From Pseudarthrobacter enclensis (GTDB lineage Bacteria > Actinomycetota > Actinomycetes > Actinomycetales > Micrococcaceae): DNA of 64,000 nucleotides. A model generated the notes under the pieces. That model worked only from the letters and a program-made list of their open reading frames with translations. It searched no databases and was not told the DNA's origin. A program made the translations under genes and the position numbers. How positions within the stretch are numbered: position 1 is the stretch's first letter; each line of letters opens with the position of its first letter. This document shows, one piece after another, positions 45,231-55,200 of this stretch. The stretch lies in the NCBI RefSeq assembly GCF_030811655.1, contig NZ_JAUSRE010000005.1:62001-126000 (forward strand), read 5' to 3'.

Positions 45231-47357
45231 GTGCCACATTTGGAAGAGCAAGAACTGTCATGGACCAGCTTGGACCAGAAGGCCGTGGACACCATCCGCG
45301 TCCTGGCTGCGGATGCCGTGGAGAAGGTGGGCAACGGCCACCCAGGAACGGCCATGAGCCTGGCCCCGGCCGCGTACCTTCTCTTCCAGAAGCTGATGCG
45401 CCACGACCCACGTGATCCCCAGTGGCTGGGCCGCGACCGGTTCATCCTGTCCCCCGGCCACACCTCCCTGACCCTTTACATCCAGCTGTTCCTTTCCGGC
45501 TACGGGCTGGAACTGAAGGACCTGGAAGCGCTCCGCACCTGGGGTTCGCTGACCCCGGGCCACCCGGAGTACAAGCACACCGCCGGTGTGGAGATCACCA
45601 CTGGACCGCTGGGCCAGGGCCTTGCGTCCTCCGTGGGCTTCGCCTACTCACAGCGCCGCCAGCGCGGCCTGTTCGACGCCGACGCTCCCGCAGGCGAGTC
45701 ACCGTTCGACCACACCATCTGGGTCATCGCCTCCGACGGCGACCTCCAGGAAGGCGTGACCTCCGAGGCATCCTCGCTGGCCGGCCACCAGGAACTCGGC
45801 AACCTCGTGGTCATCTATGACGAGAACCACATCTCCATCGAAGATGACACCGACATCGCCTTCACCGAGGATGTCCTGAAGCGCTACGAAGCCTACGGCT
45901 GGCACACCCAGCGCGTGGACTGGACCCGCACGGGCGAATACAAGGAAGACGTCCAGGAGCTCTACTCGGCCCTGCTCGCGGCCAAGGCAGAAACCTCCAG
46001 GCCGTCCATCATCTCGCTCCGGACCATCATCGGTTACCCGGCACCGAAGAAGCAGAACACCGGCAAGATCCACGGTTCCGCCCTTGGCGCCGAGGAAGTT
46101 GCCGCACTCAAGGAAGTACTTGGCTTCGACCCCGCCAAGTCCTTCGAGGTGGACCAGGAAGTCCTGGACCACGCCCGCCAGGCAGTGGAACGCGGCGCCG
46201 CCGAACACAAGCAATGGGAAGAAACCTTCAACGCCTGGAAGGAAGCCAACCCCCAGGGTGCGGCGCTCCTGCAGCGCCTCGAGGCGCAGGAACTTCCCGA
46301 AGGCGTCGATGCAGCGCTTCCGGTCTTCCCTGCCGGCAAGGACGTTTCCACCCGTGCGGCATCCGGCAAGGTCCTCAACGCCCTGGCCCCGGTCCTGCCC
46401 GAACTCTGGGGCGGCTCCGCCGACCTCGCCGAGTCCAACAACACCACCATTGAGGGTTCCCCCTCGTTCGTGCCTGCCTCCAAGCAGACCGACGCGTGGT
46501 CAGGCAACCCGTACGGCCGCGTGCTGCACTTCGGCATCCGCGAACACGCAGCCGCGTCGATCGTGAACGGCATTACGCTGGCGGGCAACACCCGTGCATT
46601 CTCCGGCACCTTCCTGATCTTCAGCGACTACCAGCGCCCCGCGATCCGCCTCGGCGCCCTGATGGGTGTCCCGTCCCTGTACGTCTGGACGCATGACTCC
46701 ATCGGCCTGGGTGAGGACGGCCCCACCCACCAGCCCGTGGAACAGCTCGCTGCCCTGCGCGCCATCGTTGGCCTGGACGTGGTCCGCCCCGGCGACGCCA
46801 ATGAAGTGGCCGCCGCATGGAAGACCATGCTGGAAAACCACTCCAACCCGGCAGGCATCGTCCTGACCCGCCAGAACATCCCCACCTGGGAACGCGGCGA
46901 GGGCGACGCCGACGGCGACACCTTCGCGTCGACCGCAGGCGTCGCGAAGGGCGGCTACGTCCTGGCCGAGGCTTCGAAGGACGGCGCCACGGTTCCGGCC
47001 GACGTGATCCTGATTGCCACCGGTTCCGAGGTCCAGCTGGCCGTCCAGGCCCGCGAATCCCTCCAGTCCGAGGGCATCGCGGCGCGCGTTGTGTCCATGC
47101 CGTGCGTCGAGTGGTTCAAGAAGCAGGACGCCGCCTACCGGGAATCCGTCCTGCCTGCCGCCGTCAAGGCACGCGTGTCGGTGGAAGCAGGACTGGCGCT
47201 GGGCTGGCGCGAATTCGTCGGCGACGCCGGCCGTTCGGTCAGCCTCGAACACTACGGCGCTTCCGCCGACTACAAGCGCCTCTTCCAGGAGTTTGGCATC
47301 ACGGCTGAAGCAGTGGCAGCCGCCGCCAAGGACTCCCTCTCCGCCCTCCAGGCCTAA
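45231..47357 (+). CDS. tkt: Transketolase
   Basis: A 708-residue thiamine diphosphate enzyme moving two-carbon units in the pentose phosphate pathway. It has [45 protein letters not shown], the ThDP/Mg motif [33 protein letters not shown] (split in family as GDG-like...N) and [19 protein letters not shown] in the pyrimidine domain. GTG 45231 is chosen because [15 protein letters not shown] is the usual start; frames further upstream are not conserved-looking. It is first in the tkt-tal-pgi-zwf-opcA-pgl operon. Confidence 0.96.
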   Translation: MPHLEEQELSWTSLDQKAVDTIRVLAADAVEKVGNGHPGTAMSLAPAAYLLFQKLMRHDPRDPQWLGRDRFILSPGHTSLTLYIQLFLSGYGLELKDLEALRTWGSLTPGHPEYKHTAGVEITTGPLGQGLASSVGFAYSQRRQRGLFDADAPAGESPFDHTIWVIASDGDLQEGVTSEASSLAGHQELGNLVVIYDENHISIEDDTDIAFTEDVLKRYEAYGWHTQRVDWTRTGEYKEDVQELYSALLAAKAETSRPSIISLRTIIGYPAPKKQNTGKIHGSALGAEEVAALKEVLGFDPAKSFEVDQEVLDHARQAVERGAAEHKQWEETFNAWKEANPQGAALLQRLEAQELPEGVDAALPVFPAGKDVSTRAASGKVLNALAPVLPELWGGSADLAESNNTTIEGSPSFVPASKQTDAWSGNPYGRVLHFGIREHAAASIVNGITLAGNTRAFSGTFLIFSDYQRPAIRLGALMGVPSLYVWTHDSIGLGEDGPTHQPVEQLAALRAIVGLDVVRPGDANEVAAAWKTMLENHSNPAGIVLTRQNIPTWERGEGDADGDTFASTAGVAKGGYVLAEASKDGATVPADVILIATGSEVQLAVQARESLQSEGIAARVVSMPCVEWFKKQDAAYRESVLPAAVKARVSVEAGLALGWREFVGDAGRSVSLEHYGASADYKRLFQEFGITAEAVAAAAKDSLSALQA

Positions 47358-47383
47358 AACCTAAACTTTCAGGAGATACAACA

Positions 47384-48499
47384 ATGACTACTCCCACCCA
47401 GCAGCTCTCCGACGCCCGCGTTTCCATCTGGCTCGACGACCTTTCCCGCGGACGCCTGGAAACGGGCACCCTCCGCAAGCTCATCGAGGAGAAGAACGTG
47501 GTTGGCGTAACCACCAACCCGTCCATCTTCCACGCCGCCATTACGTCCGGCACGGACTATGACCACATCATCGCCGGCAAGGCCGCAGAAGGCGCCAGCG
47601 TGGAGGACACGATCTTCGAGATCACCACCACTGACGTGGCCGACGCCTGCGACCTCTTCGCACCCGTGGCCGCCGCCACCAGGGGCGTGGACGGCCGTGT
47701 TTCCATTGAGGTCGATCCCCGCCTGGCCTGGGACACCGCAGGCACCATCGCCGAGGCCAAGCACCTCTACCAGCGCGTGAACAAGGACAACGTCCTCATC
47801 AAGATCCCGGCCACCATCGAAGGCCTCGAGGCCATCACCGCAACCCTGGCCCAGGGCATCAGCGTCAACGTGACACTGATCTTCTCCCTCGAGCGCTACC
47901 GCGCGGTCATTAACGCCTTCCAGTCCGGACTGGAGCAGGCCAAGGAAAACGGCCACGACCTCTCGAAGATCCACTCCGTCGCATCCTTCTTCGTCTCCCG
48001 CGTGGACACCGAAATCGACAAGCGGCTGGACAAGATCGGCACGGACGAAGCAAAGGCCCTCAAGGGCAAGGCCGGCCTGGCAAACGCGCGCCTGGCTTAC
48101 CAGGTGTACGAAGAGCTCTTCTCCACCGAGCGCTGGGCCCTGCTGGCCGACGCCGGGGCACTCCCCCAGCGCCCCCTCTGGGCCTCCACCGGCGTGAAGG
48201 ATCCGTCCTACCCGGACACCCTCTACGTCACCGAACTGGTGGCACCCGGTGTAGTGAACACCATGCCGGAGAAAACCCTGGACGCCACCTTCGACCACGG
48301 CGTGGTCACCGGCGACACTGTCACGGGCACCTATGATGAGGCGAACGCAACCCTCGACGCCCTGGAAAAGCTTGGCGTTTCCTACAACGACGTCGTCGCG
48401 CTCCTTGAAACCGAAGGCCTGGACAAATTCGTGGCCAGCTGGAAGGAACTCCTGGCCGACGTCGAAGGCGCCCTCGCCTCTGCACGGAAGGCTTCCTAA
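47384..48499 (+). CDS. tal: Transaldolase
   Basis: A 371-residue enzyme transferring dihydroxyacetone units between sugar phosphates. The Schiff-base Lys140 lies in [23 protein letters not shown] near 40 and [11 protein letters not shown] near 165 are family motifs. The length fits the long actinobacterial form. A good Shine-Dalgarno AGGAGA precedes ATG 47384, 26 bp after tkt, and pgi follows after 5 bp. Confidence 0.96.
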   Translation: MTTPTQQLSDARVSIWLDDLSRGRLETGTLRKLIEEKNVVGVTTNPSIFHAAITSGTDYDHIIAGKAAEGASVEDTIFEITTTDVADACDLFAPVAAATRGVDGRVSIEVDPRLAWDTAGTIAEAKHLYQRVNKDNVLIKIPATIEGLEAITATLAQGISVNVTLIFSLERYRAVINAFQSGLEQAKENGHDLSKIHSVASFFVSRVDTEIDKRLDKIGTDEAKALKGKAGLANARLAYQVYEELFSTERWALLADAGALPQRPLWASTGVKDPSYPDTLYVTELVAPGVVNTMPEKTLDATFDHGVVTGDTVTGTYDEANATLDALEKLGVSYNDVVALLETEGLDKFVASWKELLADVEGALASARKAS

Positions 48500-48504
48500 C
48501 ACCC

Positions 48505-50136
48505 ATGAGCACTCTCAGCTACGACGCCACAGGCGCTGCCCGGCAGGCACTTGAGCAGCACCTTCCCGCCCTCATCGAGGACAGGATCGCAACCCGGATC
48601 TTCGCCAAGGACCACACCCTGTGGGGCCCGGACGCCGAGTCCGAGTCGGCAATCCGCCTCGGCTGGGTAGAGGCCGCCACCGTTTCACAGCCCCTGGTCA
48701 AGGACATCCTGGAACTCCGGGATGCCCTGCGCGCCGAAGGCGTCAGCAGGATCGTCCTTTGCGGCATGGGCGGCTCCTCGCTGGCCCCCGAGGTCATTGC
48801 GGGCACCGCCGGCGTCGAGCTGACAGTGCTGGACAGCACGGACCCGGACCAGGTCCGTGCTGCCCTCGCCGACCGCTTGGCCGCGACCGCCATCGTGGTC
48901 TCGTCCAAGTCCGGTTCCACCCTGGAGACCGACTCCCAGCGGCGCATCTTCGAGCAGGCCTTCACGGAGGCCGGTGTGGATGCCAAGAGCCGTATCATCA
49001 TCGTGACGGATCCGGGCTCGCCGCTGGACAAAGCCTCCAGGGAGGCTGGTTACCGCGCAGTCTTCAACGCCGACCCCAACGTGGGCGGCCGCTACTCCGC
49101 CCTGACCGCGTTCGGGCTGGTCCCGTCCGGCCTGGCCGGCGTGGACATCCAGGCTTTCCTCGACGAAGCCGAGGAAGCCGCGGAGATCCTCAACGATGAC
49201 GCACCCGAAAACATCGGACTGGCCCTGGGCGCGGCCCTGGGTGGAACCAGCCCGTTGCGGAATAAAATCGTCATCGCAGAAGACGGTTCAGGCATCGTTG
49301 GGTTCGCGGACTGGGCCGAACAGCTCATTGCCGAATCCACCGGCAAGCTGGGCACCGGTATCCTTCCGGTCGTGGCAGGTCCGCACGCACCTGAGGTGAC
49401 TTCGGGTGCGCCCGACGTCCTGGTGGTGCGCCTGGTTGCCGCGGATGCCGACGTCGAACTCGGTGAAAACCAGGTGGCGATCGCCGGGGGCCTCGCCACC
49501 CAGATGATGGTGTGGGAGTTTGCCACGGCTGTGGCCGGGCGCCTGCTGGGCATCAACCCCTTCGACCAGCCTGACGTCGAGGCCGCCAAGGTGGCTGCCC
49601 GTGGCCTGCTGGATGCCCAGCCGGAACCCACGCCCGCTGCTTTCGTGGACGGTGCCATCGAGGTCCGGGGCGGCGACTGGCTCGGCGACGCTGCTACGGC
49701 AGAGGGCGCAGTCAAGGCGCTGCTCGGCACCCTCGCCGCGGACAGCTACCTCAGCGTCCAGGCCTACTTCGACAGGCTGGCCTTCGCCGGGCTGGAGGGA
49801 ATCCGTGACGAACTTGCCGCCGCCACCGGCCGTCCTGTCACTTTCGGCTGGGGACCGCGCTTCCTGCACTCAACGGGGCAGTTCCACAAGGGTGGCCCTG
49901 CCATCGGCGTGTTCCTCCAGGTGACGGCCGCAGCAGCCGAGGACCTGGCGATCCCGGACCGGCCCTTCACCTTCGGCGAGCTAATCGCCGCGCAGGCCGC
50001 CGGCGACGCCCAGGTCCTGGGTGAACACGGACGTCCCGTGCTGCGCCTCCACCTCACAGACCGAGCCGCGGGCGTGGCCCAGTTGCAGGACATTGTCGCT
50101 GCCCTGTCCACCCGTGCATCCGCAACCGAAAGCTAA
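48505..50136 (+). CDS. pgi: Glucose-6-phosphate isomerase
   Basis: A 543-residue enzyme interconverting glucose-6-phosphate and fructose-6-phosphate. Substrate-binding motifs are GMGGSSLAPEVI near 88 and SSKSGSTLETDS near 133. The second SIS domain has the GWGPRFLHSTGQFHKGGP segment with the catalytic His. The sequence is of the divergent type found in actinobacterial tal-pgi-zwf operons rather than the E. coli form. It is flanked closely by tal (5 bp) and zwf (14 bp). Confidence 0.95.
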   Translation: MSTLSYDATGAARQALEQHLPALIEDRIATRIFAKDHTLWGPDAESESAIRLGWVEAATVSQPLVKDILELRDALRAEGVSRIVLCGMGGSSLAPEVIAGTAGVELTVLDSTDPDQVRAALADRLAATAIVVSSKSGSTLETDSQRRIFEQAFTEAGVDAKSRIIIVTDPGSPLDKASREAGYRAVFNADPNVGGRYSALTAFGLVPSGLAGVDIQAFLDEAEEAAEILNDDAPENIGLALGAALGGTSPLRNKIVIAEDGSGIVGFADWAEQLIAESTGKLGTGILPVVAGPHAPEVTSGAPDVLVVRLVAADADVELGENQVAIAGGLATQMMVWEFATAVAGRLLGINPFDQPDVEAAKVAARGLLDAQPEPTPAAFVDGAIEVRGGDWLGDAATAEGAVKALLGTLAADSYLSVQAYFDRLAFAGLEGIRDELAAATGRPVTFGWGPRFLHSTGQFHKGGPAIGVFLQVTAAAAEDLAIPDRPFTFGELIAAQAAGDAQVLGEHGRPVLRLHLTDRAAGVAQLQDIVAALSTRASATES

Positions 50137-50150
50137 GGCACAGAAGCACC

Positions 50151-51710
50151 ATGCCAGAAACTGAATACGGCCGGAAGAGCGCGGGCCGCGGGCGTAATCC
50201 GCTGCGTGATCCTCGTGACCGCCGTTTGAACCGGATCGCCGGTCCATCATCGCTTGTGTTGTTTGGCGTAACGGGTGACCTCGCCCGGAAGAAGCTCATG
50301 CCTGCGGTGTATGACCTGGCCAACCGCGGGCTGTTGCCACCGAGTTTCGCGTTGGTGGGGTTCGCCCGCCGCGAGTGGGACAAGGAGGACTTTGCTGCCG
50401 AGGTGAAGGCGTCGGTCCAGGCCCACGCCCGGACACCGTTTGATGAGGCGGTGTGGAACCAGCTGTCCGAGGGCATCCGGTTTGTCCAGGGCGAGTTCGA
50501 CGACGACGCCGCATTCGAGCGCCTCGGTGAGACCATCAAGGAACTCGACGACGTCCGCGGCACCCGCGGAAACCACGCGTTCTACCTGTCGATCCCGCCC
50601 AAGGCCTTTGAGCAGGTCTGCCGGCAGCTGTCCAAGCACGGCCTGGCACAGGCCGACGGGGACAAATGGCGCCGCGTGGTGATCGAGAAGCCGTTCGGTC
50701 ACGACCTCGACTCGGCCCGTCAGCTGAACGACATTGTCGAGTCGGTGTTCCCGCCGGATGCTGTGTTCCGGATCGACCATTACTTGGGCAAGGAGACGGT
50801 CCAGAACATCCTGGCGCTGCGGTTCGCGAACCAGTTGTTCGAGCCGCTGTGGAATGCCAACTACGTGGACCATGTCCAGATCACCATGGCCGAGGATATC
50901 GGCACCGGCGGACGGGCCGGGTATTACGACGGCGTCGGCGCGGCCCGCGACGTCATCCAGAACCACCTCCTGCAGCTGCTGGCGCTGACGGCGATGGAAG
51001 AACCCATCTCCTTCAACGCCGATGACCTGCGCGCCGAAAAGGAAAAGGTGCTGGCTGCGGTCAAGCTCCCGGAGGATCTGTCCACGCACTCGGCGCGCGG
51101 CCAGTTCACCGGCGGCTGGCAGGGCGGGGAGCAAGTCCAGGGCTACCTGGAGGAAGAAGGCATCCCGGCCGATTCGACCACGGAAACCTACGCGGCGATC
51201 CGGGTGGACATCCATACCCGCCGCTGGTCCGGGGTGCCGTTCTACCTGCGGGCCGGCAAGCGCCTGGGCCGCCGCGTCACCGAGATCGCCGTGGTGTTCA
51301 AGCGCGCCCCAAACCTGCTCTTCACCGATCATGGCGAGGATGACTTCGGGCAGAACGCCGTGGTGATCCGCGTCCAGCCGGACGAAGGCGTGACCATCCG
51401 GTTCGGGTCCAAGGTTCCCGGCACCCAAATGGAAGTCCGCGACGTGACCATGGACTTCGGCTACGGGCACTCCTTCACCGAATCGAGCCCGGAAGCATAT
51501 GAGCGGCTGATCCTGGATGTCCTGCTGGGTGAGCCGCCGCTGTTCCCGCGGCATGAGGAAGTGGAGCTGTCCTGGAAGATCCTTGACCCGTTCGAGGAAT
51601 ACTGGGCCTCCCTGAACGAACAGCCCGAACCCTACGCCCCCGGTTCCTGGGGCCCGGCCAGCGCTGATGAACTGCTGGCCCGCGACGGACGAACCTGGAG
51701 AAGGCCATGA
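50151..51710 (+). CDS. zwf: Glucose-6-phosphate 1-dehydrogenase
   Basis: A 519-residue NADP-dependent enzyme, first step of the oxidative pentose phosphate branch. The coenzyme motif FGVTGDLARKK is near 38-48 and the active-site block RIDHYLGKE at 207-215, with the catalytic His in the C-terminal (beta+alpha) domain. Its stop overlaps opcA by 4 bp, fitting the known need of actinobacterial Zwf for OpcA. Confidence 0.97.
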   Translation: MPETEYGRKSAGRGRNPLRDPRDRRLNRIAGPSSLVLFGVTGDLARKKLMPAVYDLANRGLLPPSFALVGFARREWDKEDFAAEVKASVQAHARTPFDEAVWNQLSEGIRFVQGEFDDDAAFERLGETIKELDDVRGTRGNHAFYLSIPPKAFEQVCRQLSKHGLAQADGDKWRRVVIEKPFGHDLDSARQLNDIVESVFPPDAVFRIDHYLGKETVQNILALRFANQLFEPLWNANYVDHVQITMAEDIGTGGRAGYYDGVGAARDVIQNHLLQLLALTAMEEPISFNADDLRAEKEKVLAAVKLPEDLSTHSARGQFTGGWQGGEQVQGYLEEEGIPADSTTETYAAIRVDIHTRRWSGVPFYLRAGKRLGRRVTEIAVVFKRAPNLLFTDHGEDDFGQNAVVIRVQPDEGVTIRFGSKVPGTQMEVRDVTMDFGYGHSFTESSPEAYERLILDVLLGEPPLFPRHEEVELSWKILDPFEEYWASLNEQPEPYAPGSWGPASADELLARDGRTWRRP

Positions 51711-52648
51711 TCGTAAACCTGCCGGACACCACCACCTCCAAGGTGTCCAAGAAGCTCATGTCCCTGCGCGAGCAGGGCGGTGTGATCGCCCTGGGCCGCG
51801 TCCTCACGCTCGTGGTGGTTACCAAGTCCGGGCTCGAAGAGGAAGCTATCGAGGCCGCGAACGACGCCAGCCGGGAACACCCCTGCCGCATCATCGTGCT
51901 CGCGGACGCCGGGAAGGACGCCGAAGACCGGTTGGACGCCCAGATCCGTGTGGGAGGGGACGCAGGTGCCTCGGAGGTGATCGTGCTGCGCGGCTACGGC
52001 CAACTCGCGCACGAATCCGAGTCCCTGGTCGCCGCACTGCTGCTCCCGGACGCCCCGATCGTGGCCTGGTGGCCGCACGGTGCTCCCGAGAACGCCTGCG
52101 AAACCTCCATCGGCGCGATTGCGCACCGCCGGATCACGGACTCCGCCAACGAACCCGACCCCCAGGCCGCGCTCGAACGCATCCACCGCACCTACAAAGC
52201 AGGCGACACCGACCTCGCCTGGACCCGCCTGACCAACTGGCGCATCCAGCTCGCGGCAGCACTGGACGAAGTGGATTCGTCGCCCGTGACGGCTGTCGCC
52301 GTCGAAGGTGCCTCGGATTCACCCTCCACCATCCTGCTCGCGGCTTGGCTCACCCTGACCCTGGATGCGCCCGTCACCATCGTGGCGGACCCTGCCGGAA
52401 CCGGCATCCGCCGGGTTCGGCTGACCCGCCCGGGCGGCGACGTCCAGCTGTTCCGGCCGGGTCTCTCCGTGGCCGAACTTACCCAGCCCGGCCAGCCGGC
52501 CCAGCGGATCTCCCTCCCGCGCCGCAGCCTCCGGGACTGCCTCGCCGAAGAGCTTCGCCGGCTGGACCCGGACGAAGTGTTCGGTGAAGTGATTACTATT
52601 GGACTGCCACGTACCAATCTAAGGAGCGTCCGACCCAGTGAGCGTTGA
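51707..52648 (+). CDS. opcA: Glucose-6-phosphate dehydrogenase assembly protein OpcA
   Basis: A 313-residue OpcA-family protein, needed for assembly or activation of Zwf in cyanobacteria and actinobacteria. Typical blocks are the N-terminal MIVNLPDTTTSKVSKKLMSLREQGG, a SREHPCRIIVL strand near 60 and LLLPDAPIVAWWPHGAPEN near 108. It overlaps zwf by 4 bp and pgl by 11 bp, so the three oxidative-branch proteins are made in tight coupling. Confidence 0.95.
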   Translation: MIVNLPDTTTSKVSKKLMSLREQGGVIALGRVLTLVVVTKSGLEEEAIEAANDASREHPCRIIVLADAGKDAEDRLDAQIRVGGDAGASEVIVLRGYGQLAHESESLVAALLLPDAPIVAWWPHGAPENACETSIGAIAHRRITDSANEPDPQAALERIHRTYKAGDTDLAWTRLTNWRIQLAAALDEVDSSPVTAVAVEGASDSPSTILLAAWLTLTLDAPVTIVADPAGTGIRRVRLTRPGGDVQLFRPGLSVAELTQPGQPAQRISLPRRSLRDCLAEELRRLDPDEVFGEVITIGLPRTNLRSVRPSER

Positions 52649-53456
52649 CCCACGTGTAAGCATCCATCCTGATTCGTCCGTCCTCATGGCCGCCATCGCG
52701 GCACGCCTGATCACCAAGCTCGTTGATGTCCAGGACAAGTACGGCGAAGCGACCGTGGTGCTCACCGGGGGAACCGTGGGAATAGGCACGCTGAAGGCTG
52801 TTGCCGATTCTCCGGCGTCACCTGCCGTCGACTGGTCCAAGGTCAACTTCTGGTGGGGTGACGAGCGTTTTGTTGCCTCTGCCGACCCTGAACGGAACAC
52901 CAAGCAGGCGTTCGACGCTTTGCTGTCCCACATTCCCGTGGACCCAGACCGGGTACACTCACCCGGTTCTTCGGATGCTTTCGGGAGCCCTGAAGAAGCA
53001 GCGGACGACTACGCACGCAGGCTGCGTGACGCAGCGGCAGCGGAACACGCAGCCGACATGTCCGACGACCGGCCTGAGGGGCCCGCCGCACTTCCCCGGC
53101 TGGATGTGGTGCTGCTGGGCGTGGGTCCCGACGCACACATAGCGTCCCTGTTCCCGGAGCAGGCTGGGATCCGCGAAAAGGAGCGTACGGTGGTGGGTGT
53201 CCGGAATTCCCCCAAGCCGCCGCCGCTGCGGATATCCCTGACGCTGCCCGCCATCAACACGGCAGCTGAAGTGTGGATGGTGGTAGCCGGCGAGGACAAA
53301 GCGGGAGCGGTGGGACTGGCGCTTGCCGGGGCAAACCCAGTGCAGGTGCCTGCCTCGGGACCCCGGGGAACGTCACGGACCCTGTGGCTGATCGACGAGA
53401 ACGCGGCCTCACGTGTCCCGCAGCAGCTGGTCCGGAAGGACGCCGCGGGCGCGTAG
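52638..53456 (+). CDS. pgl: 6-phosphogluconolactonase
   Basis: A 272-residue hydrolase of 6-phosphogluconolactone in the DevB/NagB-like fold. It has VLTGGTVGIGTL near 38, NFWWGDERFV near 72 and LLGVGPDAHIASLFP near 157 with the catalytic His. Start GTG 52638 overlaps opcA by 11 bp. A Glu/Ala-rich loop near 115-150 is longer than usual. Its last 48 bp overlap the convergent rbpA gene. Confidence 0.95.
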   Translation: MSVDPRVSIHPDSSVLMAAIAARLITKLVDVQDKYGEATVVLTGGTVGIGTLKAVADSPASPAVDWSKVNFWWGDERFVASADPERNTKQAFDALLSHIPVDPDRVHSPGSSDAFGSPEEAADDYARRLRDAAAAEHAADMSDDRPEGPAALPRLDVVLLGVGPDAHIASLFPEQAGIREKERTVVGVRNSPKPPPLRISLTLPAINTAAEVWMVVAGEDKAGAVGLALAGANPVQVPASGPRGTSRTLWLIDENAASRVPQQLVRKDAAGA

Positions 53457-53804
53457 TTTTTCCAGCGCTCCGGCCAGGACGGCTTCGGCGTCCTGGCCGG
53501 AGCGCCGTTCTTTAACGTATTCCAGATGGCTCTTGGAGCCGTCGTCGAACAAGTCCTCGGGCGCAGCTGCCTGGCCGTCCCGGGTAGCAGGTCCGCCGCA
53601 CCGCCGGCAGTCCCACGTTCGGGGAATCTGGTCCTCGGGCATCTTCAGGAACACGGGTTGGGTTTCATGCCCCTTCGAGCACCAGTAGGACACCCGGATG
53701 CGCGGCAGGGGCCGGGACGGGGAATCATTACCCTGCAGGGTTGATCCAGAGCCTGCGATTACGCCCGCGCGGGTACCCCGAAAACCAGATGCTGGGTGGA
53801 CCAT
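53409..53804 (-). CDS. rbpA: RNA polymerase-binding protein RbpA
   Basis: A 131-residue actinobacterial transcription activator that binds RNA polymerase and the principal sigma factor to help open promoters. Order of parts: disordered N-terminal tail, FRGTRAG, central zinc-ribbon-like core with Cys pairs (YWCSKGHE and DCRRCGG), then the C-terminal sigma-interacting helix (SHLEYVKERRSGQDAEAVLAGALEKLRARG). AGGAG 7 nt upstream supports ATG 53804. Its end overlaps pgl on the opposite strand by 48 bp. Confidence 0.93.
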   Translation of the reverse strand: MVHPASGFRGTRAGVIAGSGSTLQGNDSPSRPLPRIRVSYWCSKGHETQPVFLKMPEDQIPRTWDCRRCGGPATRDGQAAAPEDLFDDGSKSHLEYVKERRSGQDAEAVLAGALEKLRARGVLPDQLLRDT

Positions 53805-53847
53805 GGGAAACTCCTGCCTCGCCTGCCTGGACCGTTAAACAAAATAA

Positions 53848-53881
53848 GACTGTGGCTGCCGGTGAATCGACAGCCACAGTC
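53848..53881 (-). terminator. Terminator of the gap-pgk-tpiA-secG cluster
   Basis: GACTGTGGCTG (53848-53858) pairs perfectly with CAGCCACAGTC (53871-53881). On the minus strand it is followed by the T-rich stretch TTATTTTG, about 60 bp after the secG stop. Confidence 0.8.
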
Positions 53882-53943
53882 TAGTTTTCAGGCCTGGGGG
53901 CCGGGAGGGCCGAAAGGTCCTTGTGTCCCGCAGTTAGAGACGG

Positions 53944-54201
53944 TCAGGAGTCCCCCACACCGCTGAAGCGCATGATCAGGCCGAGCGCGATGATCACGAC
54001 ACCCCAGGTGACCCCAAGAATGATGGTGAAGCGGTTGAGGTTGCGTTCTGCCACACCGGAAGAGCTGAGACCTGAGCTCATTCCGCCGCCGAACATATCC
54101 GACAAGCCGCCGCCGCGTCCCTTGTGCAGGAGGATGAGCAGCGTCAGCAGGAGGCTGGTGATGCCCAGGAGGATCTGCAGAATGACATGAAGAACGTCCA
54201 C
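53944..54201 (-). CDS. secG: Preprotein translocase subunit SecG
   Basis: An 85-residue accessory subunit of the SecYEG channel. Two membrane helices are present: VLHVILQILLGITSLLLTLLILLH at about 3-26 and IILGVTWGVVIIALGLIM at about 60-77. The family KGRGGGLSDMFGGG loop lies between them. It is placed after tpiA by 48 bp, as in many actinobacteria, and is followed by a terminator. Confidence 0.95.
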   Translation of the reverse strand: MDVLHVILQILLGITSLLLTLLILLHKGRGGGLSDMFGGGMSSGLSSSGVAERNLNRFTIILGVTWGVVIIALGLIMRFSGVGDS

Positions 54202-54249
54202 GACGGCCTTTCAGAAGTTGGGATTGCGGGAGTGTGCGCTGGCTCCGGA

Positions 54250-55065
54250 CTAGTCCGCGACCAGGTGGCTCTCGAACCTGACAATATTAGCAAACTCAGC
54301 CGGGTCAAGGCTGGCGCCGCCCACCAGGACGCCGTCCACGTCACGTTCCCGCAGGATGGCACCAGCGTTGTTGCCCTTGACCGAGCCGCCATACAGCAAC
54401 CGGGTCTTGGCTGCCACGTCGGCACCGAACAGGGTTTCCAGCTCTGAGCGGATGGCGGCGCACATTTCCTGTGCGTCCTCCGGGCCTGCCACCTCGCCCG
54501 TGCCGATGGCCCAGACGGGTTCGTACGCCACTACCAGTTCCGCAGCCTGCTCATTGGTGAGCCCGGCCACCCCTGCCCGGAGCTGCTGGAGCGTGTGGTC
54601 AACGTGGGTGCCCGCCTGACGGATTTCCAGGCCCTCCCCTACGCAGAGGACGGGTACCACGCCGTGCCTGAACGCTGCCTTGACCTTGGCGTTAAGGACC
54701 TCGTCGGATTCGTTGTGGATGGTACGGCGTTCGCTGTGGCCCACCAGGACGTACTTGCATCCGAGCTTGTTCAGGAACTGGCCTGAGATGTCACCGGTGT
54801 ACGCGCCGGAATCGAACTGGGACAGGTCCTGGCCACCATACGCGATGTGAAGGTCGTCGCCCTGGACCAGGGTCTGGACCCCCCGGAGGTCGGTGAACGG
54901 CGGGAAGGCGGCAACCTCAACGCGGCTGTAGTCGTGCTTCGCGTCGGAAAGGGTCCAGGCCAGCTTCTGCAGGAGCGTAATGCCCTGCACATGGTCCATG
55001 TTCATTTTCCAGTTGCCCGCGATGAAGGGCGTGCGGTCGAAAGCGCCGTTCGTTGAGGTAGTCAC
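54250..55065 (-). CDS. tpiA: Triosephosphate isomerase
   Basis: A 271-residue TIM barrel. Substrate Lys20 lies in GNWKMN, the electrophile His in VGHSERR near 108, and the catalytic Glu in [11 protein letters not shown] near 181. GTG 55065 was chosen because TTGGAG lies about 6 nt upstream. It follows pgk after 135 bp containing two hairpins, so partial termination or mRNA processing between them is possible. Confidence 0.96.
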   Translation of the reverse strand: MTTSTNGAFDRTPFIAGNWKMNMDHVQGITLLQKLAWTLSDAKHDYSRVEVAAFPPFTDLRGVQTLVQGDDLHIAYGGQDLSQFDSGAYTGDISGQFLNKLGCKYVLVGHSERRTIHNESDEVLNAKVKAAFRHGVVPVLCVGEGLEIRQAGTHVDHTLQQLRAGVAGLTNEQAAELVVAYEPVWAIGTGEVAGPEDAQEMCAAIRSELETLFGADVAAKTRLLYGGSVKGNNAGAILRERDVDGVLVGGASLDPAEFANIVRFESHLVAD

Positions 55066-55094
55066 GTAATCTCCAAGAGTTCTTGATATGTGTT

Positions 55095-55194
55095 CGGCCG
55101 GCAGGCTGCCGCGGGCAACCTGCCGGCCGGAGGACTGCATGCTCCGCTGACTGCGGGACAGCAGCTGTGTTTAGCCGGTGTGCTGTACACCGGC
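55095..55194 (-). terminator. Tandem hairpins between pgk and tpiA
   Basis: GCCGGTGT/ACACCGGC (55174-55181 with 55187-55194) comes first on the minus strand, then an 11-bp stem (55095-55105 with 55119-55129). Neither has a clear T-run. They may tune the pgk/tpiA ratio rather than stop transcription fully. Confidence 0.45.
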
Positions 55195-55200
55195 GTGCTT

